A DNA stretch of 64,000 nucleotides from Flavobacterium johnsoniae (GCF_030388325.1 NZ_CP103794.1:2852001-2916000); one strand, 5' to 3'. Positions 1-9,528 are shown, counted from the stretch's first letter. Notes: generated by a model from the sequence alone, not told the origin. Program-made: numbers and translations.

Positions 1-1251
1 GGGTTAGAATACAGTATTTCGCATTACGAAGATTCGTTTTATATTTTAACTAATAAAGATAAAGCGACGAATTTCAAGTTAATGAAAACGCCTGAAAACA
101 AAACAGGAAAGAAAAACTGGGTAGATCTTATTCCGCACAGAGAAGATGTTTTGTTGGAAGATATCGAAATCTTTAAAAATTATTTAGTTGTAGAAGAGCG
201 TTCGAATGGATTAAACCACATTCGAATCATGCCTTGGAACGGTGAATCGGATTATTATCTTCCTTTTGGCAGTGAAACCTACAATGCTTACACAACAACA
301 AACGTAGATTTTGACACCGATATTTTGCGTTATAGTTATCAATCATTGGCAACGCCGTCTTCTATAATTGATTTTAATATGAAGACTAAAACCAAAGAAA
401 TCTTAAAAGAACAACAGGTTTTAGGCGGAAAATTTGATAAAGAGAATTATGTAGAAGAACGAGTTTGGGCAACGGCAAGAGACGGCGTAAAAGTGCCAAT
501 TTCGATGATTTATAGAAAAGGATTAGAGAAAAATGGTAAAAATCCGTTATTGCTTTATGCTTATGGTTCGTACGGAATTACGATGGATACTTATTTTTCT
601 TCAACAAGATTATCGCTTCTTGATCGCGGATTTATTTATGCAATCGCGCATATTAGAGGAGGAGAAGATCTAGGGAGACAATGGTATGAAGATGGAAAAC
701 TGTTAAAAAAGAAAAATACCTTTACAGATTTCATCGATTGCTCTAAATTTGTAATAGACCAAAAGTATACTTCTCCAGAGCATTTATATGCGGAGGGAGG
801 ATCTGCAGGCGGACTTTTAATGGGAGTTATTGTTAATGAAGCTCCAAAGTTATATAATGGAGTCATCGCTCAGGTGCCTTTTGTAGACGTAATTACCACA
901 ATGCTGGATGACAGCATTCCGCTTACAACTGGAGAGTATGACGAATGGGGGAACCCAAATAACAAAAAATATTACGATTATATGTTATCGTATTCACCTT
1001 ACGATAATGTAAAAGCGCAGGAATATCCTAACATGTACGTGTCTACCGGATTGCATGATTCGCAGGTACAGTATTGGGAGCCAGCTAAGTGGGTTGCAAA
1101 ATTGAGAGATTTGAAAACAAATGATAAACTTTTGTTTTTAGATACCAACATGGATGCAGGACACGGCGGGGCTTCGGGACGTTTTGAGGCTTTGAAAGAC
1201 TTAGCAAAAGAATTTAGTTTTTTGTTAGATTTAGAAAAAATTAAAAGCTAA
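1..1251 (+). CDS. S9 family oligopeptidase (oligopeptidase B-like), 3' part
   Basis: The reading frame is open from the first base, so the 5' end lies outside the window; the ATG at 82 is internal. About 416 C-terminal codons are visible. They hold the alpha/beta-hydrolase domain of prolyl-oligopeptidase-family serine peptidases. The nucleophile Ser is in GGSAGG (codon at 802), the Asp in GLHDSQ (codon near 1057) and the His in DAGHGG (codon at 1162). The segment YGSYGITMD and the region around [14 protein letters not shown] match oligopeptidase B (protease II) enzymes, which cleave short peptides after basic residues. Substrate preference is inferred from the family, not shown. The upstream stretch would be the end of the beta-propeller. 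Cellular location cannot be judged without the N-terminus. No terminator lies directly behind it, and the next gene has its own promoter-like box. Confidence 0.9.
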   Translation, partial: GLEYSISHYEDSFYILTNKDKATNFKLMKTPENKTGKKNWVDLIPHREDVLLEDIEIFKNYLVVEERSNGLNHIRIMPWNGESDYYLPFGSETYNAYTTTNVDFDTDILRYSYQSLATPSSIIDFNMKTKTKEILKEQQVLGGKFDKENYVEERVWATARDGVKVPISMIYRKGLEKNGKNPLLLYAYGSYGITMDTYFSSTRLSLLDRGFIYAIAHIRGGEDLGRQWYEDGKLLKKKNTFTDFIDCSKFVIDQKYTSPEHLYAEGGSAGGLLMGVIVNEAPKLYNGVIAQVPFVDVITTMLDDSIPLTTGEYDEWGNPNNKKYYDYMLSYSPYDNVKAQEYPNMYVSTGLHDSQVQYWEPAKWVAKLRDLKTNDKLLFLDTNMDAGHGGASGRFEALKDLAKEFSFLLDLEKIKS

Positions 1252-1266
1252 TTAGATTTTTTTTGT

Positions 1267-1274
1267 TAAATTTG
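1267..1274 (+). promoter_or_regulatory. TANNTTTG promoter box for the cysteine-synthase gene
   Basis: TAAATTTG matches the Bacteroidota -7 consensus exactly and lies 48 bp before the ATG at 1323. No clear -33 TTG was seen at the expected spacing. It supports a separate transcript starting near 1280, and argues against the TTG at 1263 as a start codon. Confidence 0.5.
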
Positions 1275-1322
1275 CAACCTATCAAGGTTAATTTAAAAAG
1301 GCCTTTGATTAACTATTTTTTT

Positions 1323-2363
1323 ATGAAAGAAGAAATAACCGCTTATAATAATGTTTTAGAGTTAATAGGTAACACCCCGCTTATTAAACTAAATAAAATC
1401 ACCGAAGAGTTAGAAGGGAATTTCTACGCAAAGGTAGAAGCTTTCAATCCAGGTCATTCCTCAAAAGATAGAATAGCATTGTATATTATTGAAGAAGCCG
1501 AGAAACGAGGAATTCTTTCGCCAGGAGATACCATTATTGAGACAACATCTGGAAATACAGGATTTAGTTTAGCAATGGTAAGCATTATTAAAGGTTACAA
1601 TTGTATTTTAGCAGTAAGTTCAAAATCATCAAAAGATAAAATTGACATGCTAAGAAGTTTAGGAGCTAAAGTGTATGTATGTCCAGCTCACGTTTCTGCA
1701 GATGATGAAAGATCATACTATAATGTAGCAAAACGTTTACACGAAGAAACAAAAGGGTCAGTTTATATTAATCAATATTTTAACCAATTAAATATTGATG
1801 CTCACTACAACACTACCGGTCCAGAAATTTGGGAACAAACAAAAGGACAGATCACGCACTTAATTGCTTGCAGCGGAACAGGAGGAACTATCTCTGGAAC
1901 TGCAAAATTCTTAAAAGAAAAAAATCCAAATATTAGAATTCTAGGAGTTGATGCTTTTGGATCTGTATTGAAAAAATACCACGAAACAAAAGAATTTGAC
2001 AGCAAAGAAATTTACCCTTATCGTATTGAAGGTTTAGGTAAAAACTTAATCCCGTCAGCTACAGATTTTGATATTATTGATAAATTCATGAAAGTAACCG
2101 ACGAAGAAAGTGCTCACTCAGCAAGAGAGATTACTCGTAAAGAAGGTTTATTTGTTGGATATACTTCTGGAGCAGTAATGCAAGCTATTAAACAATATGC
2201 TGAAGAAGGTGAGTTTACAAAAGAAAGTAACATTATTGCAATTTTTCCTGATCACGGTTCTCGTTACATGAGTAAAGTCTTTAGTGATGACTGGATGAAC
2301 GAACAAGGTTTCTTTGATAGTGTTAACGAAGAAGAAGCTCAAAAAATCGAATTTGTAAAGTAA
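1323..2363 (+). CDS. PLP-dependent cysteine synthase family protein
   Basis: The 346-residue product belongs to the fold-type II PLP enzymes that make cysteine from O-acetylserine and sulfide, or cystathionine from serine. The PLP Lys is K48 in NPGHSSKDR, followed by the ETTSGNTG substrate loop near residue 75 and the phosphate-binding GTGGTISG near 186. The NPGHSSKDR form is closer to CBS- and CysM-like enzymes than to the usual CysK motif. There is no C-terminal CBS domain pair. The ATG at 1323 is chosen over an in-frame TTG at 1263, because the TTG lies just ahead of the promoter-like box and the ATG gives the normal N-terminus. A strong terminator follows, so it is probably monocistronic. 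The exact substrate (OAS, phosphoserine or homocysteine) cannot be decided from sequence alone. Confidence 0.88.
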   Translation: MKEEITAYNNVLELIGNTPLIKLNKITEELEGNFYAKVEAFNPGHSSKDRIALYIIEEAEKRGILSPGDTIIETTSGNTGFSLAMVSIIKGYNCILAVSSKSSKDKIDMLRSLGAKVYVCPAHVSADDERSYYNVAKRLHEETKGSVYINQYFNQLNIDAHYNTTGPEIWEQTKGQITHLIACSGTGGTISGTAKFLKEKNPNIRILGVDAFGSVLKKYHETKEFDSKEIYPYRIEGLGKNLIPSATDFDIIDKFMKVTDEESAHSAREITRKEGLFVGYTSGAVMQAIKQYAEEGEFTKESNIIAIFPDHGSRYMSKVFSDDWMNEQGFFDSVNEEEAQKIEFVK

Positions 2364-2385
2364 GCTTTTTACTTTTTAAAATATT

Positions 2386-2421
2386 AAAAAAACTCCATTC
2401 TTAATTGAATGGAGTTTTTTT
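2386..2421 (+). terminator. Rho-independent terminator after the cysteine-synthase gene
   Basis: A perfect ACTCCATTC / GAATGGAGT stem with a TTAATT loop is flanked by an A-run and followed by a run of seven T. Confidence 0.9.
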
Positions 2422-2710
2422 GTTTTTGTTGTTTTTCACTTTAGGAAACGGTATATTTTATATTTTGAAATATTAATAATTTACCGTATAAATACGTAAG
2501 AAATTATTAATCTGTTTAATTTAAACTTATAATTTTAATAATATTAAAATAAAATAACTCAACGCATTTTAACGATAAAAATAACCAATATTCGTTGTTT
2601 TAACGAGTATTTAGGTAAGTTGTCGGAATTTTTTTCGGCAAAATTCATAATAGTCTAGTTTAGCTCTGTGTTAAAATAACATGAGTGTTTAATCCCAAAA
2701 TCTAACTATT
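2422..2710. other. AT-rich intergenic region upstream of the first LamG gene
   Basis: About 290 bases of very AT-rich DNA with no ORF and no dispersed repeat. No exact TANNTTTG box was found, although the LamG gene should have its own promoter because a terminator precedes this stretch. Confidence 0.6.
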
Positions 2711-3613
2711 ATGAAAAAATTACTACTTACACTATTGTTTGTATGTTATTTGAATGTTAATGCGCAAACACCGATTCAAGAATTTAACTTTAATGGTACT
2801 TTAAACAATACCGCAAACACGATCTCATTTATGGGGACCGATAATTTCGTGACGGATAGGTCAGGAAATGTAAAAGGTGCTCAAAGACTAAATAATAGAG
2901 CCTTAGAAGCTGTAATTGATAACGTTCCTCAAGGAAGAGCAGCAAGAACAATTAGTATCTGGGTTAAATTTAATGATATTGCTAATGCCAATTATATTTG
3001 GGGTTATGGAAATGCTTATAATGCGCAATATTGCGGTTTATTGCAGCAAGGAACCTCTTCTTCTAACTCAGATTTGAGTTTAGCAGCGTGGGGAGCTTCT
3101 AATGATGTTATTGTTTCTACACCTCTTGAAAAATATGTTTGGTACAATTATACGATTACATATGAAGGTGTTACTTCGAAAATATATCGTGACGGAAAAT
3201 TGTTAAAGTATCTTGAGGGAATGACTAGATCTACAAATGGTAACGTTTTTAGGTTAGGCGAAATTAATACGACAATAGGAATTAATGCAGATGTAGACGA
3301 TTTGAAAATTTATGATTTTGCAATGACTCCAGATCAGATTAAAGATTTGTATGAGAAAGAAAAACCTGTTCTTTCGACAGCTGTAACACAAGTTGATCAA
3401 ACAAAAGCTACTGTTGTAAAAGGGAAAATTGTTAAACCAGCAAATGGAACAATTATAACTTCGAGTGATGTTAACACAACAAAAAGTGTTGAGGTGTATT
3501 CTCAAGGACAAAAATTAGTTGGAGGAAATACAATGAATATAAATGATCTTCCTGAAGGGACATATTTGCTTAAAATAAGCAGTAGTCCTTCTAAAAAAAT
3601 TACATCCAAATAA
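2711..3613 (+). CDS. Secreted LamG/concanavalin-A-like protein, paralog 1
   Basis: The 300-residue product starts with a signal peptide (residues 1-19, ending NVNAQ). A LamG/ConA-like lectin-glucanase domain fills about residues 22-215. Visible hallmarks are an FNFNGTLNN opening, ISIWVKF, WYNYTITYEG, KIYRDGKLL and a NADVDDLKIYDFAMTPDQI ending. This fold usually binds or holds polysaccharide, but no catalytic signature is seen. The tail (EVYSQGQKL ... INDLPEGTYLLKI) resembles the last strands of a type A T9SS sorting domain, though it is short and lacks the earlier part. A neighbouring gene at 4005 is a clear paralog. Both have terminators behind them, so they appear to be separate transcripts. 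Export by T9SS is inferred. Ligand unknown. Confidence 0.82.
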   Translation: MKKLLLTLLFVCYLNVNAQTPIQEFNFNGTLNNTANTISFMGTDNFVTDRSGNVKGAQRLNNRALEAVIDNVPQGRAARTISIWVKFNDIANANYIWGYGNAYNAQYCGLLQQGTSSSNSDLSLAAWGASNDVIVSTPLEKYVWYNYTITYEGVTSKIYRDGKLLKYLEGMTRSTNGNVFRLGEINTTIGINADVDDLKIYDFAMTPDQIKDLYEKEKPVLSTAVTQVDQTKATVVKGKIVKPANGTIITSSDVNTTKSVEVYSQGQKLVGGNTMNINDLPEGTYLLKISSSPSKKITSK

Positions 3614-3682
3614 CTGCTTTACTTAATTTTTTTAATATTAGTTTTTATTGCGAAAGCAATTAATTTTTTTGAAATAGTGAAT

Positions 3683-3717
3683 AAAAGTCTTCTAGTTTCC
3701 TGGAAGACTTTTATTGT
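3683..3717 (+). terminator. Terminator after LamG paralog 1
   Basis: AAAAGTCTTC pairs perfectly with GAAGACTTTT around a TAGTTTCCTG loop, followed by a T-rich stretch. Confidence 0.85.
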
Positions 3718-4004
3718 TTTTTGTTCTAATCTAATTTTTTTAAAATGATATTTTCTTAAAATAGGTTTTATAAACAATTAATTTTTTTTTGACTAATATC
3801 GCTGTAAAGCGTGTGAAATGATTTTTGTGAGAATTCGTTATTTATGTGTAGGAATTATTTGTTCGTGTTGAATTAAAATTATAGATTTAACAAAAATTAT
3901 GAAAATTGTAAAAGGAAAGATGGAACTATTGATTTTCATTCTTTAAAATTTTCATTTCCTGATATTTGCCGTTAACTTATTCTATTCTGATAAAAGCTAT
4001 AAAT
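3718..4004. other. AT-rich spacer between the two LamG genes
   Basis: Nothing coding was found. GATATTTG at 3961-3968 is one base off the TANNTTTG box and lies 36 bp before the ATG of paralog 2, so it may be that gene's promoter. Confidence 0.4.
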
Positions 4005-4898
4005 ATGAAAAAAATATTACTCACGTTAATGTTTGTAAGTTTTTTAAATTCAAATGCACAAAACCCTGTACAGGAATTTAATTTCAATGGAAATTTAAAT
4101 AGTGCTGATAATTCAATTTCCTTTTTAGGAACTCCTGTTTTTGTAAATGATCGAAACGGAATTGCAAAAGGAGCTTTGAGATTGACCAATAAAGCTCTTC
4201 AGGCTGTTGTAGGAGAACTTCCGCAGGCAAATAAGCCAAAAACAATTTCTGTTTGGGTAAAATTCAATACCGTAAATGCTGCTAATTATATATTTAATTA
4301 CGGAGCACCTGTAAATGGACAGTATTTTGCATTAATACAGCAACCTGCAACTTCAGGTCTATCTGATTTGAGTCTCGTTGGTTGGGGAGATGCAAATAAT
4401 CTCGTGGTTTCTGTTCCTCTTGTAAAAGAAACATGGTACATGTACAGCGTTACTTATGACGGAAATGTTTCAAAAATTTACCGTAATGGTGAATTATTAA
4501 AAACTGTAGAAGGAATTCAACGTTCGGCAAAAGGTTATATTCTAAGTCTTGGAAAATTAAATACGGCGACTAGTATTAACGCAGATATTGATGATCTAAA
4601 GTTATACAGCGTAGCAATGACAGATGAACAAGTTTTAGAAGCTTACAATAGTTCTAAACCAACTATTGTCGCTCCACAAACAACTCAAGTTGCTAATACG
4701 TCAAAAAAGGCCGTTGCGCCTTCGGTAAAGGTACAGCAAGCTCCTGTTGTTGCTTCTTCTATAGAAACTAATAAAGCTAAAAATATTGAAGTTTATTCTG
4801 AAGGAAAAAGAATATTAGAAACAAATACAATTAATATTGGTGATTTACCAGACGGAACATATCTGATTAAAATATCAAATTCGGCTCCTAAAAAATAA
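4005..4898 (+). CDS. Secreted LamG/concanavalin-A-like protein, paralog 2
   Basis: The 297-residue product is a tandem paralog of the protein at 2711. Both share the signal peptide ending NAQ, the PVQEFNFNGNLN opening, SVWVKFNT, YSVTYDGNVSKIYRNGELL and an INADIDDLKLYSVAMTDEQ segment. The linker after the LamG domain (about residues 218-255) differs and is longer and Ala/Val/Gln rich. The tail again ends INIGDLPDGTYLIKIS, like the end of a T9SS type A sorting domain. The ATG at 4005 is chosen because it starts directly at the signal peptide; an in-frame TTG at 3966 would add 13 residues with no signal character. A terminator follows. The function is probably carbohydrate or surface binding, inferred from the fold alone. 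Confidence 0.82.
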   Translation: MKKILLTLMFVSFLNSNAQNPVQEFNFNGNLNSADNSISFLGTPVFVNDRNGIAKGALRLTNKALQAVVGELPQANKPKTISVWVKFNTVNAANYIFNYGAPVNGQYFALIQQPATSGLSDLSLVGWGDANNLVVSVPLVKETWYMYSVTYDGNVSKIYRNGELLKTVEGIQRSAKGYILSLGKLNTATSINADIDDLKLYSVAMTDEQVLEAYNSSKPTIVAPQTTQVANTSKKAVAPSVKVQQAPVVASSIETNKAKNIEVYSEGKRILETNTINIGDLPDGTYLIKISNSAPKK

Positions 4899-4903
4899 GT
4901 ACT

Positions 4904-4938
4904 AAAAAAGCCTTCTGAATTTTCAGAAGGCTTTTTTA
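4904..4938 (+). terminator. Terminator after LamG paralog 2
   Basis: AAAAAAGCCTTCTG pairs with CAGAAGGCTTTTTT around an AATTTT loop, with a U-run. It is symmetric, so it could also stop transcription of the small minus-strand ORF that ends at 4945. Confidence 0.9.
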
Positions 4939-4944
4939 GTTTTA

Positions 4945-5022
4945 TTAGCTGATAACACTGATAACGATAAATAAGATTACAAGTGCTATAACGGCAAATT
5001 TCATAAATTTTGAGGATTGCAT
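4945..5022 (-). CDS. Possible 25-residue hydrophobic membrane peptide
   Basis: This is a short minus-strand ORF with ATG at 5022 and TAA at 4945. It encodes 25 residues: a brief polar start (MQSSKFMK) and then one uninterrupted hydrophobic stretch (FAVIALVILFIVISVIS) that would span a membrane once. A TATATTTG box at 5060-5067 lies upstream on the same strand. The symmetric hairpin at 4904-4938 lies directly downstream. A promoter-like box, an ORF and a terminator in order support a real mini-gene. It could be a small membrane protein or a type I toxin-like peptide. No antitoxin RNA can be shown. Function unknown. Confidence 0.45.
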   Translation of the reverse strand: MQSSKFMKFAVIALVILFIVISVIS

Positions 5023-5059
5023 AAACGTAGGTTTTAAATTAATCTATTTCTGATATCAG

Positions 5060-5067
5060 CAAATATA
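5060..5067 (-). promoter_or_regulatory. TANNTTTG box for the 25-residue ORF
   Basis: TATATTTG on the minus strand lies 38 bases upstream of the ATG at 5022. No matching -33 TTG is clear. Confidence 0.4.
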
Positions 5068-5102
5068 ATTTTTTTATTGAATTTAAAAAGTTAAAGTTCT
5101 TT

Positions 5103-5146
5103 AAATAACAAAAGCCCTAGAAATATCTAGAGCTTTTGTTATTTAA
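5103..5146 (-). terminator. Terminator after the YebC-type gene
   Basis: An imperfect long hairpin pairs AATAACAAAAGC with GCTTTTGTTATT around inner CTAG/CTAG arms. It lies just downstream of the minus-strand stop at 5158. Confidence 0.75.
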
Positions 5147-5157
5147 AAAAGAATGGA

Positions 5158-5871
5158 TTATGATTCTTGCATAGTATGATAAACGTTCATTACGTCATCA
5201 TCTTCTTCTATTTTTTCGATTAATTTTTCAACGTCAGCTATTTGAGCTTCAGTTAATTCTTTTGTGATTTGTGGAATACGTTCAAAACCAGAAGATAAAA
5301 TTTCTAAACCTCTGTTTTCTAATTCTTTCTGTATAGCACCAAAACTTCCAAAAGGAGCGTAGATTAAAATTCCGTCTTCATCTTCAAAAACTTCTTCTGC
5401 ACCAAAATCAATTAATTCTAATTCTAATTCTTCAGCGTCAAGTCCGTTGTTTGCAATTCTAAAGTTACAAGTATGATCAAACATAAATTCAACAGAACCT
5501 TGAGTTCCCATTGTTCCGTTGCATTTGTTGAAATAACTGCGAATATTAGCTACAGTTCTGTTATTATTGTCAGATGCTGTTTCAATTAAGATAGCGATTC
5601 CGTGAGGAGCGTATCCTTCAAACAAAATCTCTTTATAGTTGGCAGTATCTTTATTACTTGCATTTTTAATTGCGCGCTCCACATTGTCTTTTGGCATGTT
5701 GGCAGCTTTCGCATTTTGTATTACAGCTCTTAATCTAGAATTGGCGTCTGGGTTTGGACCGCCTTCTTTAACAGCCATAACGATATCTTTACCGATTCTG
5801 GTAAATGTTTTGGCCATTGCAGACCAACGTTTCATTTTTCTTCCTTTTCTAAATTCGAACGCTCTTCCCAT
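5158..5871 (-). CDS. yebC: YebC/PmpR family regulatory protein
   Basis: The 237-residue protein has the full YebC/TACO1 architecture. It starts with the family N-terminus (MGRAFEFRKGRKMKRW then AKTFTRIGKDI), followed by GGPNPDANSRLR and NMPKDNVERAIK near residues 40-66. The middle domain has EGYAPHGIAILIE, and the acidic C-terminus is YHTMQ-type. Members bind DNA as transcription regulators, and some help ribosomes translate proline-rich stretches; which role applies here cannot be seen. Family proteins usually begin MAGHSKW, and the MGRAFEFRKGRK form is the common alternative in Bacteroidota. A TATTTTTG box lies at 5896-5903. The gene has its own terminator and appears monocistronic. Confidence 0.92.
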   Translation of the reverse strand: MGRAFEFRKGRKMKRWSAMAKTFTRIGKDIVMAVKEGGPNPDANSRLRAVIQNAKAANMPKDNVERAIKNASNKDTANYKEILFEGYAPHGIAILIETASDNNNRTVANIRSYFNKCNGTMGTQGSVEFMFDHTCNFRIANNGLDAEELELELIDFGAEEVFEDEDGILIYAPFGSFGAIQKELENRGLEILSSGFERIPQITKELTEAQIADVEKLIEKIEEDDDVMNVYHTMQES

Positions 5872-5895
5872 TTCTAATAATTAGTTTTTGTGATG

Positions 5896-5903
5896 CAAAA
5901 ATA
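5896..5903 (-). promoter_or_regulatory. TANNTTTG box for yebC
   Basis: TATTTTTG on the minus strand lies 25 bases upstream of the ATG at 5871. Confidence 0.5.
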
Positions 5904-6010
5904 CGGTTATTCCTTATTTTTCCAAAAACAAAATTGCTCTTTTTTTATTGTTTTATTTTGTTTCAAGTTTTCGGTTTCAGGTTGCAGGTTTAGTGGATTG
6001 TGTTGAGTTT

Positions 6011-6171
6011 AAACGCAAAGCGCGCTAAGGTTTTTATTAAAGACTCATTATAAACGCAAAGTTCGCAAAGCTATGTGGATATTACTTTGCGAACTTTTCT
6101 ATTTTCTAAAACTTAGCTTAAATTTTCTTAGCGAACTTTGCGTAAATCTTAGCGTTCTTAGCGGTTAAACC
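6011..6171. repeat. CGCAAAG-family inverted repeat, copy 1
   Basis: The copy holds AAACGCAAAGCGCGCTAAGG on the left and CTTAGCGTTCTTAGCGGTT on the right. Inner arms AAAGTTCGCAAAG and CTTTGCGAACTTT are perfectly complementary. It fills the gap between yebC and the S41 protease, and its right edge lies 26 bp from the protease stop codon. A GAAACTTGAAA string is attached on the right. Confidence 0.85.
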
Positions 6172-6196
6172 TGAAACTTGAAAACCTAAAACAAAT

Positions 6197-8233
6197 CTAT
6201 TTAGCCCCGCTGTTAAATTCATTGATAATATTTACAGCTTCATTGAGATAAGGATTCTTTTTAAGATTGTCCATTTGATACTGATTAATTGTTTTGTCTG
6301 TTGGATAAGCTCCTAATAAAAACTGATTAATGCTGGAATTGTAAATATCTAACGGATTGTTTTCATCATTAAACGTGTTAATCTCTGTCCAAAGAGCATC
6401 AAAAGTCTTTTTCTGTTTAAAAATAGCATCCAAGGTCATCGGAAGTTCTGATTTTGGAGTATTTATAAGCTGATCTATTTTAAGATTAACTTTCTTGATA
6501 TTATTAAAGAAATAATTGTCAGCAAGTCTTGCAGAACTATTTTTAGCGATTTTATCAATCATATTGCGTTTTACGTATGTTCTATACTTCAAAAAAGGCT
6601 CAATGCTGTCATTTTTCATAGCTGTTGGAAAATCGCCTTCTTTCTGATAAATATCTTCATAAAATTCTGGAAGAACAACATCTGGTGTTACGCCAACATA
6701 TTGATGGCTTTTTCCTGTAATTCTGTAAAATTTATTGATTGTAATTTTTAAGAAATCTGTACTCTTGTCTTCTTCAAGCGGAAGAATAGTCTGCATAGTT
6801 GCTTTTCCGAGCGTATTGCTTCCTAATAATAAAGCGCGATTGTAATCTTGCATAGTTGATGCAAAAAACTCGCTCGCCGAAGCCGTGTTGCTATTCACTA
6901 AAACAACAATCGGGCCTCTGTAAATAACGCCTTTTATAGGGTCGTTAATTACAGCTTTGTCTTTCTTATTATCAACCACGATAGAAATCGGTCCAGAATC
7001 TACAAACATTCCGGCTAATTTTATCGCTTCTTCCATCGAGCCTCCGCCATTATCAATTAGGTCAATAACAAGACCTTTCATATTATCTCTTACTAATTTT
7101 ATCACTTCATGAGCAACATCATCAGCGCAGCCTTTTTGACTATTTCCGTCTAAGTCGGCATAAAAACTTGGAATTTTGATATATCCAACTTTACTTTCCT
7201 TGCCAATCATGAAACTGAAAACCGAATTTTCTTCGTCTTTCATTACCTGTTTTTCAATGTAAACATCAAAACTTTTACCTGAATTTCGTTTCAAAGTCAG
7301 CGTAATATGCTTGTTAGTTTCAGATAAAATCATAGTTGAAATTGATTCTAATGAGGCGCACGAAACTTGTAAAGTTTCTTTTTGATTGGAAATAGAAATA
7401 ATTTGATCTCCTTTTTTTACCTGTCCAGTTTGATAAGCCGGACCTTTAGGATCAACTTCATCAATAATAATTTCGTTTTTTTCATTCAAGTTAACGGTCA
7501 TTCCGAGCGATAAATGTTCTTTAGACAAAGAAGCCATAAAACTGTTTTTAGAATCATCGCTAAAATAAGCAGTATGCGGGTCAAAATATGTGCAGAAGAA
7601 ATTATATAATTTTTCTTCCTGTTTTGTATTGCTTTCTAATAAAGTGCTAAAACGACATATTTCGTTGGTTACAATCTTATTTTTTGAAACAGCTTCAATA
7701 GATTTAAAATTGGTTTTTAAAGAATCTAAATTGTCGCTCATTTCGGCGATATCATCTAAAATCTGATAACGTAATTTTTTAATCCAGACTTTTTCTATGT
7801 CTTCTTTTTTAAGGTAAAAAGCAAAAGACTTTTTGTAAAAACGTATCGTGTCTTTTTTTTCGTAATCAATCGGTAAAGTCTGAATTTTTTCTAATACTTT
7901 TTTAGTCCGCAAAAGACCATTTGTATAAGTAGTTTTGATTTCGCTAAGAAAACTGCAATCGTTTTTTAGAATTAAATCATCTAAATTATAGCGATATTTT
8001 TTGGCCATTTCGTCATATTCACTTTTCAAAAAAATGTTACGCGAAGGATCTAATTCGTTAATGAGATTATCAAAAACGAAAACCGATAAGCTGTCGTCAA
8101 CAGGTTTTGGTCTAAAATGTTCCGCTTGAACAAGGGCATTTATTTTGTTTAATATTTCACAAGTTTCTGCACTGTTCTGACCAAAAATGAAAGTTGATGT
8201 CAGCAAAAATAGGAGTAGTGAAACCTTTTTCAT
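6197..8233 (-). CDS. Tail-specific (C-terminal processing) protease, S41 family, Prc-like
   Basis: The 678-residue product has a signal peptide (residues 1-19, ending IFGQ), an N-terminal helical region, a PDZ domain at about residues 240-330 and the S41 protease domain at about 345-500. The catalytic dyad is visible as Ser452 in NTASASE and Lys477 in TLGKAT, with the family block MQDYNRALL between them. The long C-terminal helical part matches the Prc/Tsp branch rather than short CtpA proteins. Prc degrades or trims envelope proteins with nonpolar C-termini and acts in the periplasm. The ATG at 8233 is chosen because it starts at the signal peptide; the frame is open further upstream to 8374, but that stretch runs into the gcvT terminator. 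No hairpin follows except the CGCAAAG repeat. Confidence 0.92.
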   Translation of the reverse strand: MKKVSLLLFLLTSTFIFGQNSAETCEILNKINALVQAEHFRPKPVDDSLSVFVFDNLINELDPSRNIFLKSEYDEMAKKYRYNLDDLILKNDCSFLSEIKTTYTNGLLRTKKVLEKIQTLPIDYEKKDTIRFYKKSFAFYLKKEDIEKVWIKKLRYQILDDIAEMSDNLDSLKTNFKSIEAVSKNKIVTNEICRFSTLLESNTKQEEKLYNFFCTYFDPHTAYFSDDSKNSFMASLSKEHLSLGMTVNLNEKNEIIIDEVDPKGPAYQTGQVKKGDQIISISNQKETLQVSCASLESISTMILSETNKHITLTLKRNSGKSFDVYIEKQVMKDEENSVFSFMIGKESKVGYIKIPSFYADLDGNSQKGCADDVAHEVIKLVRDNMKGLVIDLIDNGGGSMEEAIKLAGMFVDSGPISIVVDNKKDKAVINDPIKGVIYRGPIVVLVNSNTASASEFFASTMQDYNRALLLGSNTLGKATMQTILPLEEDKSTDFLKITINKFYRITGKSHQYVGVTPDVVLPEFYEDIYQKEGDFPTAMKNDSIEPFLKYRTYVKRNMIDKIAKNSSARLADNYFFNNIKKVNLKIDQLINTPKSELPMTLDAIFKQKKTFDALWTEINTFNDENNPLDIYNSSINQFLLGAYPTDKTINQYQMDNLKKNPYLNEAVNIINEFNSGAK

Positions 8234-8364
8234 AAACGGAAATTCAATGTTTACCATTAAAGTTACACTAAATTTTTTAGAAAATACCGTATTTTTCTTT
8301 AAATATCGACAACCAAAAGTTTTTTTCCGTTGAAACGACAAATTATAAAAAACGGCTTTAAAAC

Positions 8365-8398
8365 AAAAAAGCATTACTTTTTACGGTAATGCTTTTTT
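8365..8398 (-). terminator. Terminator after gcvT
   Basis: AAAAAAGCATTAC and GTAATGCTTTTTT form a good stem, and the minus strand ends in a U-run. It separates gcvT from the protease gene and supports the downstream start chosen for that protease. Confidence 0.88.
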
Positions 8399-8420
8399 GA
8401 AATATATGAGTTAAAAAAAA

Positions 8421-9503
8421 TTACTTTTTATAGAAAGGTAACTTTACCACTTTAGCAGCAACATCATTTTTTCTGATTCGGATAAAAATATCACTATCAA
8501 CAGCGCTATTTGCAACAGTTACATATCCTAAACCAATTCCTTTATTCATAGAAGGCGACATAGTTCCAGAAGTTACAATTCCGATCACTTCACCAGAAGC
8601 GTCAACAATTTCGTAGTCTTGTCTTGGTACCGCACGTTCCTGCATTTCAAAAGCAACTAATTTTCTAGTAACTCCCGCTTCTTTCTGTTTTTTAAGAGCT
8701 TCAGAATTAGTAAAATCTTTAGTAAATTTAGTAATCCATCCTAAACCAGCTTCAAGCGGAGAAGTAGTGTCATTAATATCATTTCCATAAAGACAGAATC
8801 CCATTTCAAGACGTAAAGTATCACGTGCCGCAAGACCAATTGGTTTAATTCCGAAAGAAGCTCCGGCTTCAAAAACTTTATTCCAAATAGCTTCAGCATC
8901 TGCGTTTTTGCAGTAAATCTCAAAACCTCCAGAACCAGTATATCCAGTAGCAGAAATAATTACATCATTAAAACCTGCAAAATCTCCCACTTCAAAATGG
9001 TAATAAGTAATTGCAGACAAATCAACAGAAGTCAAAGATTGCATTGCTTCAACGGCTTTTGGACCTTGAATTGCTAACAAAGAATATTCGTCAGAAAGAT
9101 TCTTCATATCAACACCTAAATCATTGTGAGATGAAATCCAGTTCCAATCTTTATCAATATTCGAAGCATTTACAACAAGTAAATACTCTTCTTCTTTCAT
9201 TTTATAAATAATCAAATCATCAACAATTCCGCCTTCGTTGTTTGGAAGACAAGAATATTGCGCTCTTCCAATTGTCAAAGTCGAAGCATCATTTGAAGTC
9301 ACTTTCTGAATCAAAGCCAAAGCATTCGGACCAGTTAACAAAAACTCTCCCATGTGAGAAACGTCAAAAACGCCAACAGCATTACGAACCGTTTCGTGTT
9401 CAGCATTAACCCCTTCGTAAGTAATTGGCATGTTATAACCAGCAAAAGGAAGCATTTTTGCTCCTAAACCTTCATGTATGTGCGTAAGCGCAGTATTTTT
9501 CAT
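8421..9503 (-). CDS. gcvT: Aminomethyltransferase, glycine cleavage T-protein
   Basis: The 360-residue protein is full length for GcvT, which moves the methylene group from the H-protein aminomethyl arm to tetrahydrofolate and releases ammonia. Recognisable blocks are [10 protein letters not shown] near residue 17, [12 protein letters not shown] near 43, the folate-site [12 protein letters not shown] near 192, [18 protein letters not shown] near 226 and the C-terminal [11 protein letters not shown]. The other cleavage-system genes (gcvH, gcvP) are not in this window. A TAGATTTG box lies at 9529-9536. No glycine riboswitch was recognised in the short leader. It is monocistronic, with its own terminator. 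Confidence 0.96.
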   Translation of the reverse strand: MKNTALTHIHEGLGAKMLPFAGYNMPITYEGVNAEHETVRNAVGVFDVSHMGEFLLTGPNALALIQKVTSNDASTLTIGRAQYSCLPNNEGGIVDDLIIYKMKEEEYLLVVNASNIDKDWNWISSHNDLGVDMKNLSDEYSLLAIQGPKAVEAMQSLTSVDLSAITYYHFEVGDFAGFNDVIISATGYTGSGGFEIYCKNADAEAIWNKVFEAGASFGIKPIGLAARDTLRLEMGFCLYGNDINDTTSPLEAGLGWITKFTKDFTNSEALKKQKEAGVTRKLVAFEMQERAVPRQDYEIVDASGEVIGIVTSGTMSPSMNKGIGLGYVTVANSAVDSDIFIRIRKNDVAAKVVKLPFYKK

Positions 9504-9528
9504 TGTGTTGTTTTATAAAATTGTTCTG

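Noticed and set aside
6011..6171. Possible CRISPR array from repeated CGCAAAG words
   Set aside because: Repeats are inverted, of irregular spacing and without unique spacers; no cas genes are present.
8234..8374. Upstream extension of the S41 protease to 8374
   Set aside because: It would run into the gcvT terminator and place 47 extra residues before a perfect signal peptide.
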